Under the pieces are notes generated by a model. The model was given only the letters and a program-made list of their open reading frames with translations, was not told where the DNA came from and searched no databases. The position numbers and the translations under genes were made by a program. From Fremontodendron californicum (Eukaryota > Streptophyta > Magnoliopsida > Malvales > Malvaceae): 64,000 nt of DNA. The stretch lies in the NCBI GenBank assembly GCA_030761205.1, contig JAULJL010000047.1, positions 4,002,543 to 4,066,542 of the forward strand, given 5' to 3'. Numbering within the stretch: position 1 is the stretch's first letter; each line of letters opens with the position of its first letter. Positions 1-11,442 of the stretch are shown here, one piece after another.

Positions 1-870
1 TTTTGGCCTAGAGTGACCAAGGTTTTGCTTCGAAAGCAATGGGAGCAGCTTTTCCAGCTACGTAAGGATCAAGTAGATGTGCTGGTTCCTTTGATAAGAG
101 CAAGAAAGGAAGCTAAAGAGGAGAGATTAAGCAAGAAAGAAAGTGATGATTATGTCTTAGCATATGTTGATACTTTGTTGGATTTGGAGTTACCAAAGGA
201 GAAAAGGAAGCTTGATGAAGGAGAAATCGCTACTTTGGCCTCTGAGTTTCTTAATGCTGGCACTGATACTACCTCCACAGCTTTACAATGGATTATGGCA
301 AATTTGGTGAAATACCCTTATATTCAAGATAAATTATTGCTTGAAATTAAAGGGATTGTGGGAGATGATCATGGAGAGGAAGAAATCAAAGAAGATGATT
401 TGCATAAGATGCCTTATTTGAAAGCAGTGATTTTGGAAGGGCTAAGAAGGCACCCACCAGGTCACTTTGTGTTGCCTCATTGTGTGACAGAAGACACAGT
501 TTTGGGAGGATTTTTGGTCCCCAAGAATGGAACTATCAATTTCATGGTTGCAGATATGGGGTGGGATCCAAAGGTGTGGGAAGATCCAATGGCATTTAAG
601 CCGGAAAGGTTCTTGAAAAGTGATGATTCTAGTGGGGGACTGTTTGATATAACAGGAAGTAGGGAGATTAAAATGATGCCTTTTGGAGTTGGGAGAAGAA
701 TTTGTCCTGGACTTGGCTTAGCTCTTCTTCATCTGGAGTATTTTGTGGCAAATTTGGTTTGGAAATTTGAATGGAAGGCCATGGATGGAGATGATATCAG
801 CTTGGAGGAGAAGCAGGAGTTCACTGTGGTGATGAAGACTCCATTGAAGGCCCAGATTTCAAAGAGATAA
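1..870 (+). CDS. Cytochrome P450, CYP89 family, 3' part (5' end outside window)
   Basis: The frame is open from base 1 to a TAA at 868-870 and contains the C-terminal ~289 residues of a plant A-type P450. Visible landmarks in order: the I-helix oxygen-binding motif AGTDTT, the ExxR motif in the context EGLRR, the PERF-type motif KPERF, and the heme-binding loop FGVGRRICPG whose Cys ligates the iron. The wording around these motifs (LNAGTDTTSTALQW, REIKMMPFGVGRRICPG) is that of CYP89A proteins. CYP89 genes usually lack introns, which fits the uninterrupted frame. Such proteins are ER-anchored monooxygenases needing a P450 reductase; CYP89A9 of Arabidopsis acts on chlorophyll catabolites, but the substrate here is unknown. 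A damaged relative lies at 6560-8242, so this is a small tandem cluster. The true start lies upstream of the window. Confidence 0.93.
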   Translation, partial: FWPRVTKVLLRKQWEQLFQLRKDQVDVLVPLIRARKEAKEERLSKKESDDYVLAYVDTLLDLELPKEKRKLDEGEIATLASEFLNAGTDTTSTALQWIMANLVKYPYIQDKLLLEIKGIVGDDHGEEEIKEDDLHKMPYLKAVILEGLRRHPPGHFVLPHCVTEDTVLGGFLVPKNGTINFMVADMGWDPKVWEDPMAFKPERFLKSDDSSGGLFDITGSREIKMMPFGVGRRICPGLGLALLHLEYFVANLVWKFEWKAMDGDDISLEEKQEFTVVMKTPLKAQISKR

Positions 871-2877
871 CGTTTTGATTTTCTGTTTAGAGTATATAGG
901 TACAGTTTGGAAGTCAATTTAGCTTTTATTACTGTCCTTGCTCTTTATCATGTTGTATGCATATTCCTTCCTATAAATGACTCTACAAAGCTTTATAAGT
1001 AGTTTTCGAGATGACTTCAATCAATTCATCTGATAAGGAATAATAGTTAATGGCATTGTTATTAAACTCGGACAGATTCGATAATTGGATCGAGTGATAC
1101 GGTGATTCGATCTTTAATTTGGATAGATAAATTCGATGAGTCGGTCTTTAATTCGGATCGATTCATTAATTAAATTATTTGTATAATTGATAAAATAAAA
1201 ATTCTTAAATTGATCAGTCGATTTTATAAGAAAAATGGTGACCTATCGAGTTTATCATTGATCCAAATTAATTAAAAATGGTTTTTCGAAATGAGTTTAA
1301 AATTGTATCTAATTTAGTTTTTATATATTAAATATTAATTTTTTAATCATTCTCACTAAAAAAATTTATTTTTTTAAGTTTACTAATCTTTATATGATGC
1401 ATGTTTCTATTGTTTTTATAGCATAAATACATCTAAAAAAATTTCGTATAAGAATCCATAAAAATGATTCAATTGATCAAGATGCCAATTAATCCAAGAT
1501 CCAAAGCTTTAAGTGAGTTATTATCCGATTCGATTTTGATAATTATGGTTAATGGAGCAACCTAGACAGTAACTTCTCCCAGAATAATAGGCCATAAACT
1601 TGATTGCTTTCACACTATTTAAGCTTTTCATAAAACTTATGGTAATTCTTCTGGCTTTAGGTCAAGGTGTCCTGGAATTACTATGCCATTTCCTGGATTC
1701 CTGAATGCAAAAGCTTATGTTTTACCAAGTTGTCTTTGAACTTTTCTTCATGTTTAATTAATTAATTACTAATTAGGCTAGTCATAGTTATTATCATAAA
1801 CTTAGTTCAATTTGCTTAAGCGTATACTCAGGGAGGTTCAAAGTTTGACATCTGCCTGCTCTCTATTTTCTATGTTGTCTTTATCTTACACAGGTTTATA
1901 TTTTGACCAATCAAACATGATTATACTCGCATATTCATATCGTGTTCATGTATATTTTTGTATTATAATCGTGTTTAATGCATTTTATATTAATGACATA
2001 ATAATAATTTATGTTATATAAATTTTGATACATTCGTGTATTCATTTCTTGTCCGTATTTCTTTCATATCCGTATTATATTCATGTCGTATAATCGTATT
2101 GTGTCTAATATTGTTAGTTTTTATAGCCTCTCCATTTGTGTCCTTCATATGTATTTACAAGAACCAGAACTAGGTCAAATCAAATTTTCAATTGTTGTAA
2201 AATTAAAATTCAGCATCCAATTAATTGGTCTACTGAATTAAGTACTTATTTTACCTTGTTGAACGAGTAGTGGCTTCAGAACATTCCATCTTAATCCGAA
2301 TTAAAAATATATATATATTATATTGATGAGACCATCAGATAAATTAAAAAAATGTCTAAAATGTCACTTTAGCCAAAGTCACAACTGTTTTTTAATAATT
2401 TATAGTTCATATTTAATAATCAATTAGGTGAAAAGTATATATCACAAGGCATGATTTAATTATTAGATAAAAAATCATATTAACAAAAGACCATATTAAG
2501 TTGATGTCATTAAAAATTAATAGAAATTTAAAATTTAAAAAAAAAAAAAAAAAACCTAAAATAAAGAATGCCAAATTTAAGTCGGTGTCTATGGATTGAG
2601 TCGGATTAGACCCGAATAACAAAAAATTTGCTTGTCCAAACCTGTTTTACTATTTGAAAGTTCGTTTTATTGTTTAGAATATATTAAAATATTTATATAT
2701 TTTCATAATTAAATTTAAATAAAAATATTTTTTATTAATTAAATAATAATCTGAATCAAACCAATCCCAATTGCAATCCGTACTTAATCCAAGTCGAACC
2801 AAATCTGTCGTCCGATCCGTAAACAAATCTATGAAATCTTTTTTTTCTTTCTATAGGATTAACCAATTATGTTGGAC
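871..2877. other. Intergenic, AT-rich, degenerate repeats
   Basis: No gene seen. About 1060-1550 has GATTCGAT/ATCGAATC-rich ends around an AT-rich core and looks like a decayed palindromic MITE. About 1910-2110 resembles the 'ttcgtgttcatgtcgtg' repeat also found near 9.9-10.5 kb. About 2560-2830 has the AT core (aatttaaataaaaa, tattaaaatattta) shared with repeats near 8.4-8.6 kb and 42.9-43.0 kb. Confidence 0.5.
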
Positions 2878-3010
2878 ATATGGCCCATGCTCATAACAAA
2901 TTCAGACCAACGGCCCATCAAACATAATTTAGATTTTTTTGGGCTAATCTGAGCCCAAAGGGTAAAACGGAGAATTTACAAAGTTTTATTATATGAGCTA
3001 GCCCAGCCTC
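2878..3010 (+). promoter_or_regulatory. Promoter of the bL17c gene with site II motifs
   Basis: GGCCCA occurs at 2882-2887 and 2912-2917, TGGGCT at 2940-2945 and AGCCCA near 2952, with GCCCAGCC at 3001, all within 300 bp upstream of the bL17c start codon. Clusters of TGGGCY/GGCCCA (site II) are typical of plant ribosomal-protein and housekeeping promoters and are bound by TCP factors. No clear TATA box was seen at the expected distance. Confidence 0.6.
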
Positions 3011-3175
3011 ATTCTCTGAATCTCTATCCATTTCCATCTTTCAGGTAAAGCCCCCAATTTCTGTCACTCAGTTTTCTTTGTTCTTCAAAATTATTCAATT
3101 TTCTTCTACAACAATTCCTTATCCATTCCAATTTTCACCATTTTCCAGGATCAACCAAGAAAACTCAGAGTGAAA

Positions 3176-4964
3176 ATGGCAATTTCAATGGCAATGACCA
3201 CTGATTGTGGAAGTAGTAGATGGAGCATGGTGTCTTTAAAGTCAGCCCTGCCGCCACTCACTTCCACAGCTTCTTCCATTAAGTTGCCATGTCGCCGTCG
3301 TCCTCCTCTTCCTACCAAATCCCCTCAGCTTGTTCGCCCTTTCACTGCTCTCTCTCCTGTTAACCCTCTCCATTCCCTCGGTTTCTCTGGTAAATTTGCT
3401 TTCTGAATAATTGAAAGTAGACAAATGTAGGCTCTCTTTTTTTTGTTTCTTTTTTTCTCTTTTTTTTTTTTTGGTGAATGAAATGCATGGTTTATTAATT
3501 TATAGAGAACAATTATGTTAAAATTAGTGTTACATTTTAGTTCATTTTTAATCAATTACAGAGCTTTAGTTGTTATACTTTTGTAATATTATCACTCAAG
3601 TATTTTGTTAATCACTTAATCCTCTAAAAGCTAAATGGTTTGGGGGGAAGACTTGTTTATCCATTTGTTTTTATTCCATTTCTTGATGCAGAACAAAGAC
3701 AAGCTGAATAAAGTATTAATACTATTTAGGATTTTATGAAATTACTTTGTTGTATTTCTATGGGATTTTTATGTTATTTTTAGTATGTAGGGGTGTTTTT
3801 TGGGTTATGCTTGGTATTTTGCATTTATATTAAGGGTTTGGCTTGTAATTACCTTTATTATTGTAGTTTCTGGTAGTTTTAGGACTAGGAATGAATGAGC
3901 TCTTTGATAACTAATTTACTATGAATTACTGAATTTTGGATAATGTTTTCAGTTTTACCATTTGATAGTTTAGATTTTGATAGTAAGAATTGAATATTGA
4001 GAATTCCGATTGTGCTATGTTTGGAAATACAAATTTAAAATTTTGGATTTGGATTTCATTTGTTATATAAATTGTGAGAATGAAATGCATACATTATGTA
4101 TAAATTAGTTAAGATTCAATATAATTATATATTTGAAAGGTATAAAAACATGAATTTCAAAATCACAAATAGATATAGGTATTTCAAATTCACCACTAAA
4201 TAGGCATCTAACAAATCTATGAATTTGAAAAATAATCATGAATGTTACATTTACAATTTAACATGTGTTTTATTACACGATTATACTATTTTTGAAATCT
4301 AAATCCATCTTTTGAAATCTAAGTTCTTAAACGCAACTTTGGAGAATTTCGATTGAAATTTTTATATTACTTCTTGAGTGTTTATTTCAGATCACTTGTT
4401 CTATGTAATTTCTACTCTCTAATAACTTTGCTTATTAGTAGGCACTAGGCAGCAGCATCATGGAATACTTTTTTTCTTTCAAGTTGTGCAAAATAGATAG
4501 TTTTAGGATCTATAACTGTAATTATTATGTTACTAATAACACAAACATTGGCAGACCTTACCAGCTTTGAGCAAAATTTCACCATAATTGATAATGGTTG
4601 TCGATTCTACGCTATGAGACATGGCAGACGAGTACCTAAACTCAACAGACCTCCAGACCAGCGACGTGCACTCCTTCGAGGCCTCACGACTCAGCTCCTT
4701 AAACATGGTCGGATCAAAACCACCCGGGCTAGGGCAAGCGCTATGAGGAAGTATGTTGACAAAATGATCACCTTAGCTAAAGATGGTTCTCTTCACAAAA
4801 GAAGGCAAGCACTTGGCTTCCTTTATGAGAAACAAATTGTGCATGCGCTATTTGCTGAGGTACCAGACAGGTATGGTGAAAGAAATGGTGGATATACAAG
4901 AATTGTTAGAACCCTGCCTAGGCGAGGGGACAATGCACCAATGGCCTACATTGAACTTGTATAG
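3176..4964 (+). CDS. RPL17: 50S ribosomal protein L17, chloroplastic (bL17c), two exons
   Basis: Exon 1 is 3176-3389 and exon 2 is 4555-4964, joined GT..AG in phase 1 (split Asp codon), giving 207 residues. The first ~85 residues are rich in Ser, Pro, Leu and Arg and look like a chloroplast transit peptide. The mature part begins around YAMRHGRRVPKLNRPPDQRR and runs to the conserved C-terminus GDNAPMAYIELV; this is the bacterial-type L17 fold (PF01196) that sits near the exit of the large ribosomal subunit. Length and exon layout fit plastid L17 proteins of other plants. The ATG at 3176 was chosen because it begins the MAISMAM leader; the upstream GTG is not a credible plant start. An ATG at 4527 lies in the intron. 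The 1.16-kb intron has no recognised insertion. Confidence 0.93.
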
Positions 4965-5157
4965 GTATTTTCCATTGTTAAGGATCATTGCATGATTGTA
5001 TGAACAGTTGCCTGTTTTGATATACATTAGTGCAGCTGAACAAGGTTTCTCTTAATTCTTCAAGCATGTACCTTCAATTATGTATGAACTTTGATGCTAG
5101 ATGATGTTTTTTATGAATGATATTCCAAGTAGATCCAAATAGATAAATTGTAATGAT

Positions 5158-5655
5158 AAGGTGTAATCGAGCCGAGTCGAGTTCAAGCAGTAATAAATAT
5201 GACTCGAAATTCGAAGCTCGGCTTGAGCTCGATCGAGTTTCATTTTTAAAACTCGAGCTCGATTCGAAATAAAAATCGAACTGCTCGAGCTCGATTCGAG
5301 ATAAAAATCGAACTGCTCGAACTCGCTCAATTAGGCTTGTTTAACTAGTAAAAAATGAGTTCGATTCTCATGCTCGACTTCAAACTCGATTATTTGTGCT
5401 CAAGTTCGAGTTCGATTTGAGATTTTTTTCAATACTAATTAAAAATGATAAAGTATATTATTAAAAATAAAAAAGTTCAATTAGGCTCACGAGCTACTCG
5501 AGTCAAGCATTAGGATATTCGAATTAGGCTCGCTTGATAGCTTGATCTGCTCAAGCTTGAGCTTGGTGCGACAATGATCGAGCCGAATTCGAATTTTTTT
5601 CGAGTCGAGCTCTATTAGATTGTGAGCATAGATGTCTCGTTTACACTCCTAGTAA
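5158..5655. repeat. MITE-like repeat rich in CTCGA/GAGCTCG, GTGTAA termini
   Basis: The block is dense in TCGAGC, GAGCTCG and ATTCGAA, with near-complementary ends (gtgtaatcgagccga at the left, reverse complement gtgtaaacgagacat at the right). The inside repeats a ~50-bp unit (aaaatcgaactgctcgag twice at about 5273-5322). This type of GAGCCGAGCTCG-rich inverted-repeat element is common in eudicot intergenic DNA. I could not identify a clean target duplication. Confidence 0.55.
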
Positions 5656-6559
5656 TGATTGATCCCTAGTAATGAATGATTGAATGAATTCATGTTATTG
5701 ACGTTTTAAGTTGTTTAAATTGATTAGACGAATTTTTCAAGTTCGAGTAAGCTTTTACAGCTTTAAATCTATCATTTATCTGTATATAAAGCAAACAAAA
5801 CCCAACTGATGTTACTTTTTTTGTAATTTATTGAAAAAATTAGAATCATTCCTATGTGCAGATGTAAGTTATTAATATTGGAATATAAAGTAAATGTTAT
5901 TCCAGCATTAAAAACTTGTATCTGCATTGAAAAATTAGAATAGACCGAAGTTATTAATGTTGAGAGAAATTAATTCCAATAGACTGAAGTTTCAGAACTC
6001 TTCACCGAAAGACAAAAGAATAAACTAGCAACTAGTTCACTTCACTATGTTATAACTTTGAAGTTCACTAATTTGGGCGACAACTGCTATGAAAATTAAG
6101 CTCTAAAGACAAATATGTAATTACTCTCTTTCTAAACTCAAGACTTAACATAATTGATTCATTTAACCAAAAAAAATCTTGAATGGTGATGTGGACGGGT
6201 TTTCCGAGGAATACAAATAACTTTTGGTTTTTTTCAAATTTGACGAGCATTTAGAATAACTAGTAAATTACAACTCTATTGTACCTCAATTGGTGCATTG
6301 TTTTTTGCAGTCTTAATGTTTTTTGCCGGTTGATTCCATTATCACAAAAGGCCCCAAAATTGGTTTCGTTTCAAGATGTAGAATCTATATTGAATCACCA
6401 TTTAGCAGGGCTACTAAGGCTTGGACATCAAGAACATGTATTTTTACTGATTAATCAATTTCTCAATGTTGGAGTAAACCCTAAAAAGATCCCACTTATT
6501 TTATACATTGATTTATCACCCCATTTAACCATATAATCACCACTGCCATTTTCTTAAAC
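5656..6559. other. Intergenic, no gene seen
   Basis: AT-rich sequence between the repeat and the CYP89 pseudogene. The open frames here are short and show no family resemblance. The part directly upstream of 6560 may be the old promoter of the pseudogene, but no motif stands out. Confidence 0.4.
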
Positions 6560-8242
6560 ATGGAAACTTGGTTCCTAATCCCTATCTCCATCTCTTATCT
6601 TCTCAAATTAATGTTCAACTCTATCTATCCTCCAAGAAAACAGGCTCAAAACCTCCCTCCAGGCCCCATTCCTTACCCAATCATTGGTAACTTGCTGTTG
6701 TTCCGAAAATCGTTTAACGACCTTCAGCCTGTAATTCAATCTCTTCATGCCAAGTTTGGTCCTATTATCACCCTTCACGTTGGTTCTCGCCCGGCCATCT
6801 TCATTGCCGATCGCTTTCTTGCCCACCAAGCATTAGTCAAAGATGGTGCTAGCTTTTCACCGTCCTCTCACTTTTGATGGCTCTAACCGAAACCATATTT
6901 CGACTGCTTTCTACGGCAACAAATGGCGTTTGCTTCGTCGAAACCTCACTGCTGAAATCCTCCAATCTTCTCGTGTGAAAACCTACTCACATGCACGACA
7001 ATGGGCAATGGAAAGGTATGTTACTCGGACTCGGGTGTGAGTGTCGGATATGGATATGTGTCCGACACGGGTATGTTTAATTTTGTAAAGTTTTTCCATA
7101 TATTTGGGTCATATTCTCATATTCATATCCGAATATGCGTTGGACATAGAAACTTCAAAAAAAAATAAAGATTGGGAACAACATAGATGGAAGGACTCCT
7201 GAATTGCCTCAAGCTTCAATACAGCAGGTCCGGTGTTGATCCAGTTCGGGTGTTGGAACATTTTCAATTCTCCATGTTTAGCTTGGTAGTCCTCATGTGT
7301 TTCGGAGACAAGTTTGATGACAAAAAAAAATCAAGGAAATCGAAGATGTTGTGGAGCACTTGTTGTCGAATTTTAGCAGAGTGAGCATGATTTATATGAC
7401 TTCGATTTGGCCAAGAGTGACAAAGTTTGTGTTTCGTAAACTATGGAACGAAACCTGTCAGGTGGGGCAACTACAAAAGGAATTATTTCTTCCATTGATA
7501 AAAGATCGAATAAAGTTGAAGGAAGACAAGTTATTTGGTTCATCATATATTGACAAATTGTTGGATTTACATCTACCTGAGGAGAATAGGAAGTTTAACG
7601 ATGATGAATTGGTTGGTTTATGTTCAGAATTTCTTAATGGTGGAACTCACAGTACAACCTCAAAATTGCAATGGGGCAAATCTGGTGAAAAATCAGATAT
7701 TCAAGAGAAGCTGTTCATGGAGATTAAAAGGGTCGTAGGAAATGGGGAGAAAATGGTGAAAGAAGATGATTTGCAGAAGATTCCATATCTTAAAACAGTG
7801 ATCTTTGAAGGTTTAAGGAAACATCCCTTTGGACCCTTTTTGATGCCACATGCAGCGACAAAAAATGTTGACTTTAATGGCTATAAAGTGCCAAGAAATG
7901 GGACAGTGTTTTTCATGAATGGGGAAATGGGATGGGACCCTAAAGTGTGGGAAGATCCAACCATTTTCAGGCCTGAGAGGTTTCTAAGCCATGAAAATGG
8001 TGGGAAAGAATTCCGACATAAATGGGAATAGGGAGATTAAAATGATGCCATTTGGTGCTGGAAGGAGGAGTTGTCCAGGGCATGCATTGGCGATGCTTCA
8101 TTTGGAGTATTTTGTAGCAAATTTGATTTGGTGTTTTGAGTGGAAGGCAATGGATGGGGAAGACATTGATTTGGAGCCAAAGCAAGAGTTTGTTATGACC
8201 ATGAAGAATCCATTGAAAGCCAATTTACTTGCAAGGTTTTAG
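6560..8242 (+). pseudogene. CYP89 cytochrome P450 pseudogene with MITE insertion
   Basis: Nearly full-length CYP89 homology is present in pieces. It begins at the ATG at 6560 with a membrane anchor and the proline hinge LPPGPIPYPIIGN, continues through WRLLRRNL (helix C), LNGGTHSTT (I-helix, altered from AGTDTT), EGLRK, RPERF and the heme loop FGAGRRSCPG, and stops at 8242. Breaks seen: a one-base shift near 6857; a ~170-bp MITE at 7017-7186; a shift in the A-run near 7325; a pair of small deletions near 7672-7700 that cancel each other; and a final shift near 8000-8030 just before the heme loop. It is therefore not expected to make a working P450. The closest relative in the window is the intact CYP89 at 1-870. 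Confidence 0.92.
7017..7186 (+). mobile_element. CTATGTT MITE copy 1, inside the CYP89 pseudogene
   Basis: Begins tatgttactcggactcg (first C lost) and ends gggaacaacatag. It is flanked by ATGGAAAGG (7008-7016) and ATGGAAGG (7187-7194), a target duplication with a one-base difference. The P450 reading resumes directly after it. It is the most diverged copy at its right end. Confidence 0.88.
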
Positions 8243-10837
8243 AATGCTTTTCTATACCCAGTGTTTTCTTAATTTCCTCTACATATGGCATGTTCTATAT
8301 AGGCCCGCTAGGGTCAAGCTTTGGAAAATATGTGCAAGCAATTGATACCTTGTCTAAGTTTAACTGCTCATGGCCAGATCAGACAGGGCCGTGACTTAAA
8401 TTTTTTTTTTTACTTAAATTCGTTTTGGATTGGTTTATAAACTCGTTTCATTATTCATAAATTATTAAAATATTAAAAATTTTATTTTTATATTAATATT
8501 TATATATTTTATAATTAAATTTAAATAAAAAATAATTTTTTATTACATAAACAGTCATTCAGGTCGGGTCGGGCCGAACAGGTTCTAAGTGAAAAAATCC
8601 CTGCATCGACTCAATTTGAAGGGTCTGACGAGTAGTTTGGCCCTTGAACAAGTCTATCTAAGCTTGATCAAAATGAAACATAAAAAATCAATATTTTATA
8701 TTTTGATAATGTATTGAAACATAAAAAAATATATAATAATTTGGATTTGATTCACGGATATTTATACTATTAAATAGATATGTTAAACTTAAATTACACT
8801 AAATATTAAGTACATTCATTAACAATTAATTGGGTTCATGAATTCTGTAAAAGTATAGATTCATGAATGATTAAGTTCATGAATAATTAGATTCATGCTA
8901 TTTGGATTTGATTCATGGTTATTTATATTACTAAATAGTAGATATGAATCTAAGCTTAAAATATTAAATTGAAATGACACGAACACGAAGTGCATTCGTC
9001 CACAATTAATTGAGTTTATAGATATCATAAATTCATTAATGATTAAGTTCATGAATAGTTAGATTCATGTAACTAGAAATTTAAAAATAAAAACATTCAT
9101 GAATAGATCATGAACTTAATTAATTACAAACCCCACAATAATGTCTTATACCCAGCCCATTCAACCCAATCAAAACCCCGTAAGTGAAGACACGTTTCAT
9201 TCATTTAAACACTTTAATTAATTATGTGTCAATTGATTTCTGTTGAATCCAAAATAATAGTAATGTATAGTTTATTATATTATCTATCTATATTATTATA
9301 AAAAATTTAATTGAATTTGTGTTACGAGTCAAGTGATATCAACTTAATAAGAAATTAATCAAAAAATAAAAAAAAAATTGTTTTAACAAATATAAAATTA
9401 AAAATATTTATATCTTTTCACTTGAAAAATAATTAACTATCCACCTTTTTATTTGTAAAAAAAAAAAAAACTACCCATGTTTTTAATGCATTATTTCTTT
9501 GAAAAGATAAATAAAAAAAAAAATCATCCACGAATGTATCACATTCTAGTATATATAGTCAACTCATTCTTTCAACACAATTAAACCCATAACTCATGTG
9601 AAAGCCCATAAGTTAAATCCATCTTGCAAAAATGAGACCCTGACCCATGTGCTAAAACCCATCCTCTAAAGATGAAGGCCTTGAAGTCCAAAATCACTAG
9701 CCTACTTGAGTACCAAACCCAAGATTAATTATTAGTTAACAAACCAAGTGGGCATATGGCAATCATTCTATAACTATAATATATTTTTGACTACATAAAA
9801 AGATTTATGTGACAAATTTTTTTTTCCCGGAAAGAAAAAATAAAAAAAGAGAAAGAGAAAGAGGAAAAAAATGATAAAAATTTTTATTCATGTTCGTGTT
9901 ATTTTTTTATATGTTTAAAGTGTTATAAGTAATATATTTTTTACTAATAAATCTTTAATTTGCCGACACATGGCACTTTTTTTTGGGGAATGAGAGAAAG
10001 AGAAAGAAAAAAAAAAAGAAAGGAAAGGAAAGGAAGGAAGGAGAAAAAAAATGATAACAATTTGTATGTTCGTGTTCGTATTATTCTTCATATGTTTAAA
10101 GTATTATAAATTTTTATACATTTAATAATTCATTTTATGTATATTTTGACACGTTCGTGCATTCATGTAGTGTTTATGTTATTTTTCATGTTGTGTTCAT
10201 GTCGTGTCTCAATTCATTTCATATTTTGCATAATTTGTCATTGTGATCAATTTTTAAAATAAAAAAAAAAAAAATTGTGTTCCTGTCGTATCTCAATTCA
10301 TGACATATTTTGCATAATTTATTATAGTGATTCAATTTAGAGAAAAATTTATGTGTTCGTGTTCGCGTTATTTTTTGTGTTTAAAGTATTATCAATTTTA
10401 CACGTTAATAATTCGTTTTATATAGATTGACGTTCGTGTAGTCGTTTCATGTTCATGTTATTTTTCGTGTTGTGTCATTTTTAATTATTTTCTCATGTTG
10501 TGTTTGTGTCATATCTCAATTCATCCTATAGTTTGCATAATTTATCATAGTACTTCGATTTTAACTCTAAATTCATTTATTTACGATATTAAAACATAAA
10601 AAACTATTTAAATAAATAATTATTATTTAATATGATTCAACTTATATTTATTTATGATTGTTAAATTAATTAAATTTTATAAATATTACAAAAATCCCCA
10701 ACATAGTGGGGGAAGAATTATAGTGGATCTATAAAATGGTTTGCTTAATTAGTGTATATAGGTATTAATTAAAAAAATTAATTATTATTTTTTTAAAAAT
10801 TCATATTTAATACATTATTTTTACTAAATTTAAAAAA
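8243..10837. other. Intergenic, AT-rich, local duplications
   Basis: No gene seen. About 8400-8650 is a MITE-like block ending in a GGTCGGGTCGGGCCG segment. About 8720-8890 and 8895-9070 are two diverged tandem copies of a ~180-bp unit (ggatttgattca .. gattaagttcatgaat). About 9880-10560 carries three to four degenerate copies of a unit containing 'gttcgtgttattttt..atgtttaaagt'. Two GAAAG-rich purine tracts occur at 9840-9870 and 9995-10050. Confidence 0.45.
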
Positions 10838-11060
10838 ATAATAATATATTAATTATATATGTTTCTATATATATCACCTTAACCAATGTTAATGGGCTTG
10901 GTTAACATTTTTCCTATAAAATCTATAAAAATATTTAACAAATACAACCAATCAAATTTTATCATGAAAAATGTTAACTAGATTCTAATGGTATTGGTTA
11001 AGATGATATATAAAAATATATATATAATTAATGTATTTTTTTTAATTCAATAAAAATAAT
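10838..11060. mobile_element. Palindromic MITE-like element
   Basis: Two inverted arms of roughly 85 bp: the left arm contains caccttaaccaatgttaa..ggttaacatttttc, the right arm gaaaaatgttaac..attggttaagatg, with about 50 bp between. The outer ends are ATTAATTATATAT-type. No coding capacity. I could not fix a target duplication because the flanks are simple sequence. Confidence 0.55.
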
Positions 11061-11442
11061 ATACTTCCTAAAAAAATAAATAAATAACCCTTTTATCAAA
11101 TATCTATACTAATAAGATATTTATATTTTTAAAATTTTTTAATAAAATATAATATTATAAAAATTATCTACTTTTACATAAATAAATAAATAAATAAAAA
11201 CAAAATAAAACATTCATGTATCAATTCTAGTCAAAAAGAAAACCTTTTGGGAGAGAGTTTTAAACCTAATTGATTATGTAATCATTGTATTGTCACCTAA
11301 AATTATTTCAATTAAAAAAAAAAAAAACAAATATACTTTTTTGGGGGCAGAAGGCAAAGTGGCAAACATACTTAAAACCTTATACATTAAAAAGAATAAT
11401 AAATTGAAAAAAAAAAAAAAAATAAACCGACAGGCGCCATCA

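Noticed and set aside
3242..3555. Minus-strand open frames over exon 1 of the bL17c gene
   Set aside because: They are antisense shadows of the transit-peptide region and a T-rich intron; no family resemblance.
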